From assembly GCA_949130495.1 (NCBI GenBank), contig CASBWL010000042.1, forward strand, positions 868,001-932,000: DNA of 64,000 nt, given 5' to 3'. Source of the DNA: Sambucus nigra (taxonomy: Eukaryota; Streptophyta; Magnoliopsida; Dipsacales; Adoxaceae). The notes beneath the pieces were generated by a model that did no database searches, was not told the DNA's origin, and was given only the letters and a program-made list of their open reading frames with translations. The position numbers and the translations under genes were made by a program. How positions within the stretch are numbered: position 1 is the stretch's first letter; every line of letters starts with the position of its first letter. Shown here in pieces: positions 12,441 through 24,936 of the stretch.

Positions 12441-13950
12441 TTTTTTTTTTGAACTGGTAAACAAAGCTTCTGAAATATCAAACCAAGAAACAGGCCTCTA
12501 CAAGAGGAGATAAACAAATGCAGTAAGTTACCCCTATTATGCTATATGAATAGTATAATAGAGATAGCCATAGCATGTGGGAATCATCCTCGAGAAGAAT
12601 AACATCAGCTGTCTAGCATGATTTTTATTAACTATGTGGTTTATTTTAGCATAGCTAATTTTTGGATTCATATGCCAAAGCTTATTTAAATCTGTAGTTA
12701 GGCAGACAAGAGGCATCATGGGTAAGGATTTGGGTGATGTGGGAGCATTTAAAGTTCATTTTTTAGAGGTAATGGATGCAGTTGTACCATTCTATCATGA
12801 GAGACCAAGGTGGTTTTAATGTACGACTTTGCAAGCATTTCACCACAATATTGGAGTCAGACTCGATCCATAGGTATTTCCACCCTTGTTGTCAAGCTTT
12901 TTCCACTCCAAGAATGATGGCTGACATTTCTGCATAAAGCATTATGTATACCAATGTGTTTACAGTATTCTCCCAAACATTTCCCTTTGTAATTTTTAAT
13001 TACACCTCCTACAGCTAGAGGTCCTGGGCCTCCTTTGTCATAACAGGGGGATGACAAATTACAGGTAAACTATTGGGGGCTTTGGGGGGGTTTGCCTGTA
13101 ATATTGAATCTGTGGAGAATAGACAAGTCACTGATGCAGCCAGAGATAGTGAAGGACTGATTTCTGTGAATCACATAGTTTCTAGCTCTCGGAATGGTGT
13201 CAAATTTATACAGAGAAATAGCATTCCAAATGTTAAATATTTGGGAGCTGAAATTTCTTGTACTGATATGATGCCAGAGAGGGTGTCCATTGTAAGTCAA
13301 AACTATCAAATACCCAATGCCATACAGAATTAGCAAAGGGGCACCCAATGAATAGATGTTGGATGTACTCAGTGGATTGCTGTCACAGAAAGCACCTGGG
13401 GACAATGCTGAACCGTTTTCTATGGAGAGAGTCCAAAGTAGGGAGTTTAAAATGAATAGTTCTCCATGCCAAGGTGGATATTCTAGGGGGGATATGAGGT
13501 TTCCATAGGCATTTGAACCAAGGGAGAGTTGGGTAGCTGGTTGCAAAGAAATTGTAGGCATCTTGAATTTACATAGGCTGTAGACTGTGGACCGGAATTA
13601 CAGCGATGGCACCTCTATTGTGTCATAAGCCCCTGAAAGAGAATTGCATATACTCTTTCCCTAAATGTATGTATTTCTACTTGCCCTATACTTCGCATCA
13701 TCTTGACACCTAATTGTTCATGCCTCAAATACATGCGGAGAGTTTTCTCACATTATTGAAGGCAATTCTGGCATGACTTATCATCACCTGACATTTAATG
13801 CCCGTGTTCCAAACTTTTTGTTCCCTAAATTTGTAATTTTGGACAAGGGTCACAAACCTTTTCCCACGATTCCCTCGGTATATATGTACATATGGAAGTT
13901 TTTTGTCCTTATCTAAATCTAACTGGAGTCCCAATTTTTTTTAGTAAGAC
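12441..13950 (-). pseudogene. LINE retrotransposon 3' part (zinc-finger/RNase H region), broken
   Basis: On the minus strand the order is zf-RVT-like sequence (about 13460-13200, with EYIQHLFIGCPFANSVWHWV), then an RNase H-like domain (about 13060-12690, with GGPGPLAVGGVIKNYKGKCL, then LWIESDSNIVVKCLQSRT and LKPPWSLMIEWYNC), then an A-tail seen as a T-run at about 12443-12452. This is the C-terminal layout of plant L1-type LINEs, where RT and RNase H support target-primed reverse transcription. Several frameshifts and stops separate the pieces, so the copy is dead and probably 5'-truncated. Upstream sequence to about 13950 is assigned by continuity only. Confidence 0.75.
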
Positions 13951-14234
13951 TTGAAATTTTTATAAATCACCCGTCTAAGGGGAAAGAATCTTGTATATAT
14001 GGTGTATACACAAAATAGTTAAAACAAAAAAGAGGAGAGACACCATAAGCTCCCCAAGCAAAAGGAACTACTCCCCTCTTAGTCTCTCACAAACTCCTCC
14101 AAAAGAATCATTGTGGGGAGTTCCTCTTTAAGTCATTTATGTAGTGAATTCCAAAAAATGTACTGAAGTCTAGCTGGAGCTAACACCCCCCCCCCCTTCA
14201 AAACACCTCTTATTCCTTTCACTCCATCTTCCGC
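13951..14234. other. No recognisable gene
   Basis: Short spacer between the LINE remnant and the LTR element. It holds a C-run at about 14189 and nothing coding that I can support. Confidence 0.5.
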
Positions 14235-14526
14235 TGATGCATCCGGATATCTCTGAAAATAAAAATGTTTTTATTATTTTATTTATTTAGATATTAGATT
14301 CTTTATTTATATATTGTTTAGATTATTGTTAGGATTTATCTTATAATTAGTTATCTATTTTAATTAGTTAATTTAGTTTCCTTTTTAATTAGGAGACTTG
14401 CTCCCCATATTTAGAATTATCTATAAATAAGGCATTTGGCCCTCTCTTGTAATCAGAATTATGATGGAGAATTATTATTAATGAAATTTATGAGATTTTA
14501 GATGGATGATTTCAGAGAAAATATGG

Positions 14527-14586
<60 letters not shown>

Positions 14587-15793
14587 CCGTGTTTATGTTT
14601 ATTATTATCCGTGTTTATGTTCACATGTTGTCAATTCCGCTGCGTTTTACACAAGTGTGTGTCAATTGTGTGTGTATCAAGATCATGAGATATGGCAAGA
14701 GCTTGGGGCAACCTATCGTACAACGTGTTCTCGGCGACGATCAATGCTATAAAACCGGCCACCACAGTCGCGCCACCACCAGCGGTGGCTGGATTTGATT
14801 TCGCAGTTGTGTTTCAAGTATTGAATGAACAAATTGAGATTTTGAAGGTAGAGCGGCGGCGAGAATCCATCCGGCGAGTGTAACGGTTCAAAGTGGTGGG
14901 ACGTTGGCTACCCATGAGGCGGGTAAGACTTGGAAAACCACCCAAGACTGAACAGTCCACCCAACCACCATCAGCCAAAAAAATCCCCTGTTCACCCTTG
15001 CCGGAGCTAATCTGACAACCTCCAACAACTTCCAAGGTGGTTGGGTTTTGAGAAGATGCAACTAGGGTTTGTGTAGAAAAAGAGTAATCTAGGGTTTATT
15101 TTAATGAGTTGGACTTTGGCCATTTTTAAGTGACAAACCACTTGAATTGGGGGTTAATGATCCAACAATTGATTTTTTTGGGTTGAAAAAATTTGAGCAG
15201 TCCCCAATTTTTAAAATGTTGAAAAATATTTTATTTGCTCCCCAAAAGTTTTAGAATTTTTTTTTTCACCCCCAATAATAGGTAAAAAAGGTCCAAAATA
15301 TTCAAATTACTTGTGGGTGTGGCATGGACTCTAACAAATATTCCTTCTGGTGCGTGGTAGAGCTTTTCGAAGAAGGGGACGATACTACTTATCCGGCATC
15401 TTCAACCTTCAAGGCTTTAGCGCTCGAGATGAGCTTTTCAAAGAAGGGAGAGTGATGCATCCGGATATTTATAAAAATATAAATATTTTTATTATTTTAG
15501 TTATTTAGATATTAGATTATCTATTTAGATATTGTTTAGATTATTGTTAGGATTTATCTTTTAATAAGTTATCTATTTTAATTTGGTTATTTAGTTCCCT
15601 TTTTAATTAGGAGACTTGCTCCTGAAGTTTAGGATTGTATATAAATAAGGCGTTTGACCCTCTCTTATAATCAGAATTAGGATGGGGAATTATTATTGAT
15701 GAAATTTATGGGATTTGAAATAGATGATTTGAGGGAAAATATGGTTTGATTATTACTATTATTCGTGTGTGTGTCAATTCCGATGCGTTTCAC
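14235..15793 (+). mobile_element. Small non-autonomous LTR retrotransposon
   Basis: Two related LTRs begin TGATGCATCCGGATAT: 14235 to about 14653, and 15452 to about 15793. They share a TATA-like tataaataaggc segment and end near gcgttttacaca or gcgtttcaca. A degraded tRNA-Met primer site (gtatcaagatcatgag, about 14673-14690) follows the first LTR and a purine tract (aagaagggagag) precedes the second. The roughly 800-bp interior has no recognisable gag or pol. The 5' LTR is lengthened by an ATT run that the 3' LTR lacks. No clean target duplication was seen. TRIM/LARD-like. Confidence 0.75.
14527..14586. repeat. (ATT)n microsatellite
   Basis: About twenty ATT units inside the 5' LTR of the small element. 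The matching place in the 3' LTR (about 15748-15765) has only a few, so the run expanded after insertion. Confidence 0.95.
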
Positions 15794-18552
15794 ATCATCC
15801 ACCCTCTAACCATTCCTCCCGTCCACCAAGAACAGCCACGCTACCATTAGTGACCTAGATATATAACCCATTACACCATAAAGTGAGAAAATATGATCTT
15901 GCACAAACCCCTCGCCACCCTACATTGGAATAACAAAGCCCTCCGTAAACCAATCGTTGTTAAAATGGCCTGCTGCCAACTCTAAATAGTTCCTTGATCC
16001 ACCAAATATTCTTCCTCTAACAGATGCCTCTACAACCATTTCCCTAACAAGGCTGTCCTCTAAGTCTTAGATACTTCCTCCCAGCTCACCAAACATTACT
16101 CGAAGCTCTTTGTGTTTGCCTTTCCACAAGGTCCCTCATCAACTTCTCTAGCTTCTTATGAATGGAGACGGAATGGACATAAAATAAGTGAAAGGCTCGA
16201 CAACATGCACTTTATTAATGTTGACATGCCCCCCTTAGATTAGAGGCACTCAATATAAGGACAGAATCGATCCCACTTTACATCCAATGATATCTGTCAA
16301 ATGTTCTACGCTCACACCATTCACTTTCGGGATCATCTCACACTAACATTAATATACGAGATAGCCACAAAACACATCATAAATAGACTCAACCTCCGCA
16401 CTCATCCTCCTTAGCTCCACATTAAATGATGTTGCTGTCTGCAGAAAACAAGGGGTTGGCCTTCAAATACAATGCCTTCGATATTTTAATAGAGTGGTTA
16501 AATATAATTGAAAGAATTAGAGTGGCGAAGAGGTGAGATATGAAACAATGGCAAAGATAGAGATACAATCCTAGGAATAGTATCATTGTTGCATAGCCAA
16601 GTATTGTCGAGGATCCCTTGTTGGACAATGCATTTATCTAACTGAAGTCCAAACAACCCTCATTAGCCGACTAATTTTTTCTTTCATTCGATTCTTGTAA
16701 ATAATGATGCTTGATGCACCATCTCACGAGAGAAATGTTTATACCATCATTTTCTCTTTCAGTTTCCTTTTCTGTGAGGGCCTAAAATTGTCATACCAGT
16801 CAGCGAGCAGTCACAACAGCATTATGGTGAAACTTTCTCGTCTTCTCTACCAACTTTGGTGTTTGGTTAGTAAGCTCAAGAGTCGAGCCATGTCATGCTG
16901 GCTGAAATTCGATTGCAGATTTTGCAGGTCAGGTAGAATGCTCTGGTTGATTCCAGTCTTCATCTCCCTTCCATCGTGAACATTCTTAATTATTACCTTG
17001 CATTTAGTGAATTCAGGAAACTAATACATGTCGACATCGTAGGCTCTTCATGGGTATGGTTTTAGAAACTCAAAGCGGGCCCCAGATGCTCTCCCCCCAT
17101 GAGTAGTTCTTTCAATAGTTAATTTTGCCCTTCATAGAATTCTTTTGTGTCTTAAATGATTTGTACTAGAAATGGCTGCAATTAAAGACATTTCCCATTA
17201 GTAGCAACTTATACACGTTTTCTTTTGAAACCTCAATATTCAGAGGGTATCTCCTTGAAGTTCTTTATTATTAAAGTTATGAAATTGAATATATAATTCG
17301 ATTTTCAATATATGGAAACCTAACCAGAACCTTGTCATTTCTCATTTGTTTTCATTACAAAAACCAAGTTGAGTCATACGGATCAATCAAAATCGGAAGT
17401 TTTCTTCGAAATGTTGGTTGCTTTTTTTTTCATGTCGAGAACCAGTGGACTACTACTATAGCATTATAAAGTTTGTTTCACTTTGTGGACTTCATACATA
17501 TAGGTGGACTGGGGTTCGCAAGCAAATATATAGATGTATATGCGTACCTTTTTATTTTCATGTTCAACCCATTTCTCTTTTGTTCTCAGTTACGGTTATT
17601 CCAAGGAAAGATACGTTTTGTCTTTGATTATCTGTTGTTGGTACCTTCTGTAATGGTTCCAGTACGACGATTGTTCACGGGGTTCGAAACTTGTGGGCTT
17701 TACTTGTAATCAACAGATTATTATTGTTTTTTACAATGTTAATGCCTCTCATTTTTGAAATATAGTTGCCCTTTATTTAAATGAAATGGAGGCTTATTGA
17801 TTTATCGCGCCCCTGCAACTATTAAGTATGCATCTTTGGTGCTTGTTGGTTAATTCATTATTGAAGGTATAACTCCGTGCATCTGGACTGTTAATTTGGT
17901 CAAAAGATTCATGTAGTTTTTGCTCTAATACTTTCATCGTCTCTCTTTATAAATAATTTTTAACATTTTCTCTAGGTGTTTTCTATAAGAAAAGATGCAG
18001 CTGCAGAAGGAATGAAAGTGAGAGACTGCTTGGAGTGGTCATGATCCCACTGCCGTTGCAGTCATGGCAGAGGTATTTTTTATTGTTCTCCTTTGGTTGT
18101 TCGAAGGTAGGTACAATAAGAATGACATTAGAATAGGTAATTATCACGTGTGGCATATGCCTTGATTGCACTTGAGGGTTATCGATATTTGCAATTTTTG
18201 GCATTTCAAACATTGCACTGAGAAGGCCTATGGATATTTTAATTTCGTAAAAACAGATATGTACTATAATTCAGGCCCTTGATAGACAAGTTATGTACTG
18301 AAATCTGCACTTGAGCTTGGAATTAGTTTGTAAACTTGTACCTATTGGACTATGTGTAGTGTAGTTATGAACGCCTTATCATATGTTTTTGTGCCAAGTG
18401 TTAACTTCGGTTTGTTGAATGCGGATGGGTGTTTGTAAGTGTTGTGACGGCGTTTCACTATGATTATGTTGCCCATTTGGAAAGAGCGCAAGAGAAAGTG
18501 CATTGAGTGATAGGAGCTTCTTATGCCAGTATTGTAATTCATTATGTTTAGT
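15794..18552. other. No recognisable gene
   Basis: About 2.8 kb with scattered short frames and no product I recognise. At 17975-18070 a short exon-like stretch reads RKDAAAEGMKVRDCLEW on the plus strand but has no clear partner exons. It could be a decayed gene. Confidence 0.45.
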
Positions 18553-19550
18553 TTTTTTTTTTTGATAAGAAACCAACTTATATTAAAACTAACAAAGATA
18601 CAAGCTGAGGACGAGAAGTCCAGAACAAAAGGAAAAATAAAACAAAAAGCTACAATACACACGCACCTTGCGTACAACCAATAAATGACTACAGGACACA
18701 TAAGCTCCATCTGTTGCCTGCTATATCCAAGAACATCTGCAGACCCCACTTCAAGATAAGATAATGCAAAACTCTTAATCAATGATCTCTTTCCAGTGAC
18801 GCTCGTGTTGGAAATACCCACACCACAAAAGTCTTTATCTGTAGAGCTCAGAACGTTGCAACCAAACGAATTCTATCCCATAATTATTCTTTGTCAACCT
18901 TCCTATCTTCACAAATTCTTGAATTTATTTCTAACCGTACATGCCAAGACAAGCACTTAAAGTCCCTGCAATTGTGTGGAACGACACCAACCAAACCCAA
19001 TTCCTCGAATATTAATGTAATAAGATATGATCCGCACTTTCCCCGTCAACATGCTAATGGGGAGAAAATTTGATACGAGGTAAAAAAAAAAACCAGAAGT
19101 ATTAATTCTTCTTTTGGTGGCCAACCTAACAAACAAAATCACTTTAAAGGGAGCCCCAACCTTTAAATCACTTTAAATTGTTCCATTAACAAAACATTTG
19201 GGAACTGTAAGCAATAAATGAAAATCTGATTTTTCATGAAAAAATTCCCAAAGAATCTCCACCCCACACTCTTCTATCATAAGTCATAAGAAGATGAACT
19301 CCTACCACCCGATTTAAGAAAGATATGAAGTCATCGATCTCCATATTATTAAAATTCCTTGTAAAAGTGATATTCCTATATAAATCCCAAGTGCACATAT
19401 AATCTATAGAAGTGTGCGGATAAATAGCAAGTCGATAGAAACGAGGATATTTAACACAAAGGAATGTCCCCAACACAATTAGTCCTCCCAAATTGAATAT
19501 CGTTGCGCCTCCCAACGACACACTCAACGTATTTAAGGAAGAAATTCAAT
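18553..19550 (-). pseudogene. LINE 3' fragment, 5'-truncated
   Basis: Minus-strand reading from about 19527 gives the region after the reverse transcriptase of plant LINEs (FYRLAIYPHTSIDYMCTWDL, then RNFNNMEIDDFISFLNRV and DRRVWGGDSLGIFS). Toward 18553 comes a hydrophobic tail (VLDFSSSACIFVSFNISWFL) and the terminal oligo(A), seen as tttttttttttgataagaaa at about 18551. Parts of the zf-RVT region between 18850 and 19230 are frame-shifted. The catalytic RT core is missing, which is usual for 5'-truncated insertions. Confidence 0.75.
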
Positions 19551-19558
19551 CCTTTGAT

Positions 19559-20104
19559 CTAGGAAGCATGGACACTTCTGAGAAGGCACTTTGTCGTGTC
19601 GGAGTTCGACACTCCTTTTCACGCATTCGTGCTTTAAGTATAAGATAACATGTCGGACACTTAATCATGTGTCCAATACTTATTTTTAGATGTCTGACAC
19701 TTGTTTGCACATGTTTATACTATGTACAAGTATTTAACAGTATAAGTTAAATTGGTGGCATCGTTTTGGCCCTCATATATTTAATAACATGCCCTAATGG
19801 CACTTGAACGTTTCTCTCTCTCTCTCTATTGGGATCATAATGGTTTTCCATGAAAGTTATTATCTTAAAAAACTGCCATTTCCATGATCTGTTTAAAATA
19901 TTAATTCATTGTTCTTAATAAGTATCCAAACATTAATATTTTTTGTCCTTTCCCTTCCTTTCCTTTTCACGTTCTTATTTCTTTATATAAATTGATAAAT
20001 ATAGATTTATTTATCGTATCACCGTGTCCTATTTTTTTATTTGCCGTGTCAACGTGTCCGTGTCATGTCAAAACGACACGCGCGTCCGTGTTCATTCTTT
20101 TTAG
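19559..20104. mobile_element. hAT-like MITE
   Basis: A 546-bp element with imperfect inverted ends: ctaggaagcatggacac on the left, and the right end complements to ctaaaaagaatgaacac. It is flanked by cctttgat (19551-19558) and cctttgag (20105-20112), an 8-bp duplication with one mismatch. The interior is rich in gtgtccgtgtc/gacac motifs, some in inverted orientation. There is no coding capacity. Confidence 0.6.
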
Positions 20105-20265
20105 CCTTTGAGAGATGAATTTCCATGTACAATGATAGGATCCCCCTGTCACCACATCATAATCCAACCATTGCTTTTGAGACCGTATATGCTTCTAATT
20201 AGTGATCACCAAAGAAAATTTTCTTCGAAGGAAATATCCATAATCACTTAGCCAAGATCTGGGGT

Positions 20266-20283
20266 CCCCCCCCCCCCCCCCCC
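20266..20283. repeat. Poly(C) tract, 18 bp
   Basis: Uninterrupted run of 18 C. Real length may differ because such runs are error-prone in sequencing. Confidence 0.9.
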
Positions 20284-20299
20284 AAATCTGAGACATTCT

Positions 20300-20970
20300 A
20301 CACCAGGCACCTTATATCCATGGAATGCCTTTTTCCTCCTTCAGATCTCCTGTCTACATCACTGCCACCAGCAGAATTAAAGGAGTTATTAGGGCTTTCG
20401 AATGTCCCTCAGACTTATCTGGGGTTTTGTTTAACATCTTCTCCAACTTACCAAATCTCATATCCATTCTTTAGAATCCAGCCTCGAAACTCTGAAATTT
20501 CTGATTGATGGTATGCACTAAGGTCTCCAAGGAAGTATGAACTCCTTGAGCTCTTTCATCTGCTTAATTCTGTCTCTGAATGATAGCTCTCATGGATTTC
20601 TCCCATTGCGCGTATCTGATTACTTCCATATTGCTTTTGGATTTTGAATTTCCTACTCTGATACCAAATGACAGGTTGCAAGCCTTCAATTAACGAAATA
20701 GAAGAGAAGAATTTTAGAAGGGAGAAAAGATTGAGAGAGATATAGAGAGAGAGGTAATTTCATTCATCAATCGAATGCCTTCAGAATTTTTGGTTACAAC
20801 TGATATACTGAACAAAACTAACAGACAACCCTAACAAACTTATCAACCAATTGTTTAATAAAACGACTTAAAATTAAAGGAAAAAACGACAAAACCAACA
20901 GTAATACTGGAGACACCTAAACGGTGGCGTCATACTAAAGCTAAAACATAAAACAATTACAAAACGGCAT
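20300..20970 (-). pseudogene. LTR retrotransposon remnant: gag start, primer site and LTR
   Basis: On the minus strand an LTR ending CA at 20669 is followed at once by TTTGGTATCAGAGTAGG (complement of 20652-20668), the tRNA-Met primer site. A start codon at 20629-20627 then opens MEVIRYAQWEKSMRAIIQRQ, followed by stops, and continues RAQGVHTSLETLVHTINQKF toward 20430. This short helical start after the primer site is typical of plant Ty3/gypsy gag. Stops and loss of everything downstream show it is dead. The LTR's far end is near 20969 but uncertain. Confidence 0.65.
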
Positions 20971-21055
20971 TGTTATGATCTGGATCCAATTTCCAACGTT
21001 CACCCCGTATGATCCGATTTCCCCAAATTCAAATTCCTGGCAAATGTTTATGGTT

Positions 21056-21060
<5 letters not shown>

Positions 21061-21088
<28 letters not shown>

Positions 21089-21099
21089 AACTATATCTA

Positions 21100-21131
<32 letters not shown>
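21061..21131. repeat. (CT)n and (ATCT)n compound microsatellite
   Basis: Fourteen CT units (21061-21088) followed by ATCT units to 21131. Confidence 0.95.
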
Positions 21132-21950
21132 CTGTGCGGTTCACTCTATTTACAAATCTCGGCGCAGACTTAAAAATCCCAGAGCCAAACATCTGAACTC
21201 CCATTTCTCTCTCTAAACCCATTGCTCGAGATGAACGACGAAGCAATCCGGCAACTCAGCAGAGAAGCCTGCTGTCTCCATATGACCCCCAAGATCCCTC
21301 TCCTCAAATGTATTATCACACTCTCACTTAGACCCCGTATAAGACGATTTCATACTCTCTCTCTCCTCTGATTTATGGAGTTCCACGCTAGTGACATTGA
21401 TCGCAGCCGAGAGTAATGGGTTGGTGGGATTTGGGGTGCCTGTGAGGGGCCTTTGGAGGGGGGAGAGAGAGGATGGAGTCAAATTTTAAGTCCGGGAGTT
21501 TTTAGAAAATTATATCTGCATAGGAGAGTAGGACTTTCTAAATGTCTATGTATAACTCTATATATTTTTGTGTTGAAGCCATGGTTCAAAGTCTCGGTAT
21601 CGGACACCCGATTTTCAACTCAGCCGCGGTATCGGGGGATACGCAAAGATACGCTATTTAGACAACGCAAAAAATTTCGGAAAAATATAGAAATTTAAAA
21701 AAAAATAAGATTAACAATGTGGACCAATGAGATACATTCAAACCCATCATTCAATATGAATTGCATTGTAGAATTGGTTATACTGAAGCGCGACAGAGTT
21801 CTCAGATTCAATATTGCATAGTAAACCAATAATTGCAAGCAACCTTCCTCTTATCTCCAACAATGGCAGTTCCATGTTCCCATCCAATATCTAGTTTTGG
21901 AACCATTCTACAAAATAACATCCAAAAAAATAGAGTATAAAATGGCATGT
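21132..21950. other. No recognisable gene; short dispersed repeat end
   Basis: No coding signal. At 21579-21700 a segment starts ccatggttcaaagtctcgg and continues with atcgg/gatacgc motifs. A related segment in inverted orientation ends at 31297, on the far side of the CACTA element. Confidence 0.5.
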
Positions 21951-21970
21951 CACTACACCAAAAATGCTAA

Positions 21971-22095
21971 TCTGGCACGCTGTGGCAAGGAGATTCTGGC
22001 ACGGTTTTAAGCTGTGCCAGATTCTGGCACGGTTTAATGACAATCTGGCACACTTTAAAACAGTGCCAAAATTTGGCACTGCTTTAAAGTGTGCC
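21971..22095. promoter_or_regulatory. CACTA left subterminal repeats
   Basis: About six copies, in both orientations, of a tctggcac motif with variants such as ttggcac and gtgccaga, paired as imperfect palindromes around AT centres. Presumed transposase-binding sites by analogy with En/Spm. Confidence 0.8.
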
Positions 22096-23010
22096 AAAAT
22101 TGTGTACACTTCACTAAAATATAAATAACCAAAAAAAAATTTATCCCCCTTAATTTTTTAGCCTCCCGCTCTCTCTATCTCTCTCTCCCTCTCACACGCT
22201 TCACACATCCACACATCTCCATCCTCCACCATCCACATCCCACGGATTTGTTCATGGGTTGAAATGGTCTTAGCATTTGGTTTATGGTTAAAAACGATTT
22301 TGCCTTGTGGGAGATGGGTTTGTCTTTGGTTTAACTTGGTCTTGCACAGGTGAGGAAATCGATTGGCTGAAATGGGGGCAGGAGATTTCCGGGGGGTTCG
22401 GGTATGGGTGGTTCCGTGTTGTGGAGATGGAGTCGTGGATGGAGCAGAGAAGGGTACAAACCGGGTAGGTTCGGAAAGCAATAGGGTCAAATCCGGCAAC
22501 CGGAGCAAGGGTGGATGGCGCCAGAGACAAGGGCTGCCCAGTTTGGGACACGCCGGCGATAGAGGAGGGTAGCAGCGATGGCGAGTTTGGGACTCGTCGG
22601 GTCTAGCCAGCCCAGGTAAATCCTCCCATTTTTTTTATTAATATATATATGTACACATTGCTGATATTATGAGATTGCTAAGGTTCTAAAAATATTGCTG
22701 AGATTAGTGTCGTTTTACCCGTTCTAATATTTGTATAAATGTGAATATTGATTTATAGTAATTATTAGTATAAATGGCACAGCTATTTTACCCCTTTTAG
22801 TATCACAGTGTTGTTTTACCTCTTTTTTTTTAGATAATTAAATGCCATTAAGAAACCTCGCAAAGGGTGCGAACCTATATACAGGGAATATACAACGCGT
22901 CTAACATTAGTATAAATGTTGTTTTACCTCCTTTAATATTAGTATAAATGTTGTTATTAGTTTGTAGTATTTATTTTTTAGGCATGAGGTAAGGAAAAAC
23001 AAAAGTGTAC
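22096..23010. other. CACTA interior without recognised gene
   Basis: A CT-rich stretch (22165-22240) and a GC-richer stretch (22360-22620) give overlapping short frames on both strands. The composition suggests captured or promoter-derived DNA but I recognise no protein. 22640-22980 is AT-rich filler with ttgttttacc repeats. Confidence 0.5.
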
Positions 23011-23178
23011 CTGAGCGGCAGTTGTGTGTGAATGAGTTGAGAAGAGCTTAATAATACAAGTTGTGCTAAATCCATGCTCAGGCAGCCCTATTGCCGCTCT
23101 GAGGCCGGCACCACCTGCACCTACCACCACCGCATCGTACGTATGATCTACTATAGTATATGATGACCCTCCAACAAT
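23011..23178 (-). pseudogene. SDH1: Captured exon 2 of succinate dehydrogenase flavoprotein subunit (SDH1)
   Basis: The minus strand reads 56 uninterrupted codons containing [20 protein letters not shown], then [18 protein letters not shown] and HSHTTAAQ. This is the start of the FAD-binding domain of the mitochondrial complex II flavoprotein, including the GAGGAG dinucleotide-binding loop, and is very close to plant SDH1. An acceptor AG precedes it and a GTACAC donor follows the CAG at 23011, so the exon was taken at DNA level with its splice sites. Several normally conserved residues are changed. The rest of the flavoprotein is absent, so no working enzyme could result; a chimeric transcript is conceivable. 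Confidence 0.88.
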
Positions 23179-23268
23179 CTCTTATATTTTATTCAAATAA
23201 TCAAATGTTTAATCAATAACTTGTTCTTAAATGAAATGACATAAGATCAGAAGATGATTTAGACATAC

Positions 23269-23375
23269 AGATTCGGAAGAGAAGAGTCTAGGTTTGACGG
23301 AGATGGATCTCTTTGAACGAATGCTAAGGCCATGAGCAACGGACCTCCGTAGCAACCCTCACACAACCCACGAAC
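23269..23375 (-). pseudogene. SDH1: Captured exon 1 of SDH1 (mitochondrial presequence)
   Basis: On the minus strand, upstream of exon 2 across a 90-bp GT-AG intron (23268-23179), lies RGLLRRSVAHGLSIRSKRS followed by ISVKPRLFSSES. It is Arg/Ser-rich and acid-free until the end, as in a plant mitochondrial targeting sequence, and ends before a GTATGT donor. The first codons look damaged: the expected MWRCV-like start is replaced by an out-of-frame gtgggttgtgtgagg, so the start codon is not preserved. Position, orientation and phase relative to exon 2 support it being the matching first exon. Assignment rests mainly on the neighbouring exon. Confidence 0.7.
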
Positions 23376-24936
23376 CTTAATCAGGTATTACGAAACACTA
23401 ATATCTGATTTATTATTTGTGTTGAAAGATCGATATTCACGGATCTGAGTTAGTGTACCTATATAGGTTATTTTGACATTTATTTGCTTTATTTGCAGTT
23501 ACCAATCTTATGCACCCTTTTTTGCACTTCAAAAGCCTAACAATGGTGCCCGGGGTTCTAGAGCTACTAATATTCCATTTTATCTTTTAGTTTTTGCCCC
23601 ATGATAAGTAATTTCTAACTAATTTGACATGTATTTTATTCTTTCACTTGTTATTAACCTACAAGATGTTCTGTAATTTAACATGTATTTTGTTGGGACA
23701 ATATTGTGTTATGCATACTAGACGGACAGTAAAAAACATTCCCAAGTATGCTCCATCACAGTTCTACATTGCAATGTGTTTCCTCGGATCAAGGAGAAAA
23801 AGATAATGTCCCTAAAACCTTTTGTTGAACGCATTCGGTAAGTTTAAGGATGTTATTCAGAATGTTATGTTTTCAATTTAGTACATTTTTTAAAAGTTCA
23901 AGTTTGTGTTAGTTTTTTAATCTATTTTTCATCTCATGGCTTGAAATCATCGTAACTGCAATTGTATATCATAATGTGCCCATACATTTTTCAGATTCTT
24001 AGCTCTGGAGTGGAAATGAGAGAAGGAATAAGGTTTGTAGTTACACTACTAAAGATGGTAGTTTGGTCTTCTGTAAGTTGTTTCTTAAATAATCCCACAA
24101 TATGATTAATAACGTCTTGATTATTCTCCCAAGTATTACCCTCTTCATCTTTAATGGAGTGAATCCTAAGCTTTTAGTGCTTGGTTTTAACACTAACCTG
24201 GCCATTACCAAACTTACCTCATCTCTGTTGTTACATCAAGTTTGTATTGCCCCCTATAGCCTGGCCATTACCAAACTTACCTCATCTTTGGTTTGGTTTA
24301 TTTGTATTTCAATATGAGTTGAAATTGATAGATTATGTATATGAATTGACTTCTACTATGAATCGTTCATAAACCCCTTGAATATATGCGTAAATATTTA
24401 GAGAATGGGATCAAATTGATTAAGATTGAATTTTTAGGGTTCTTGATACAGAATTGGGTTTTATCATTAAATCTTGAATTAATATTGTGTTTTTGATGTT
24501 TTAAGCATGTTTAAATCATAGTTACTTTATTTAGATGCTATACCAATTTAAGTAAGATCCTACTTCTATGGTAACATTATAGTTCATGCTTATAGACTTT
24601 ATGACCGTCTTATTTATTTTGTACACTCGCAATTATTTAGTATAATGAATAGGATCCATGGTGAGGACAATACTCAATATTTAACAATAGGACTCGGAAT
24701 AAATCGACAAATCGATAGGACCCACATCGAACACATGTGCTTGGTTTGTGGCCTTTCTCAATTACTTACGCATTTTCACTAATTCTTCATGTATGCCAAA
24801 ATTGAAAAACTGGTAAATAAAACAAAAAACCAAGAACATTTCACAAGTCAGAAAATTAAGTCACATGTTGTAAAATGACTACTTTCCCTACATAATGGTT
24901 AATATATCTTTTTAAAATATAATTTTGGTATTGCAG
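23376..24936. other. CACTA interior without recognised gene
   Basis: AT-rich. A 28-bp direct repeat beginning cctggccattaccaaactta occurs at 24197-24224 and 24260-24287. Exon-like stretches after ttgcag at about 23502 and near 23710-23806 could be further captured pieces, but I cannot name them. Confidence 0.45.

Noticed and set aside
13070..13561. 163-codon minus-strand frame as an independent gene
   Set aside because: It overlaps, in another frame, the zf-RVT region of the LINE remnant; homology lies in the other frame.
14502..14798. Leu- or Tyr-rich frames over the ATT run
   Set aside because: Pure products of the microsatellite.
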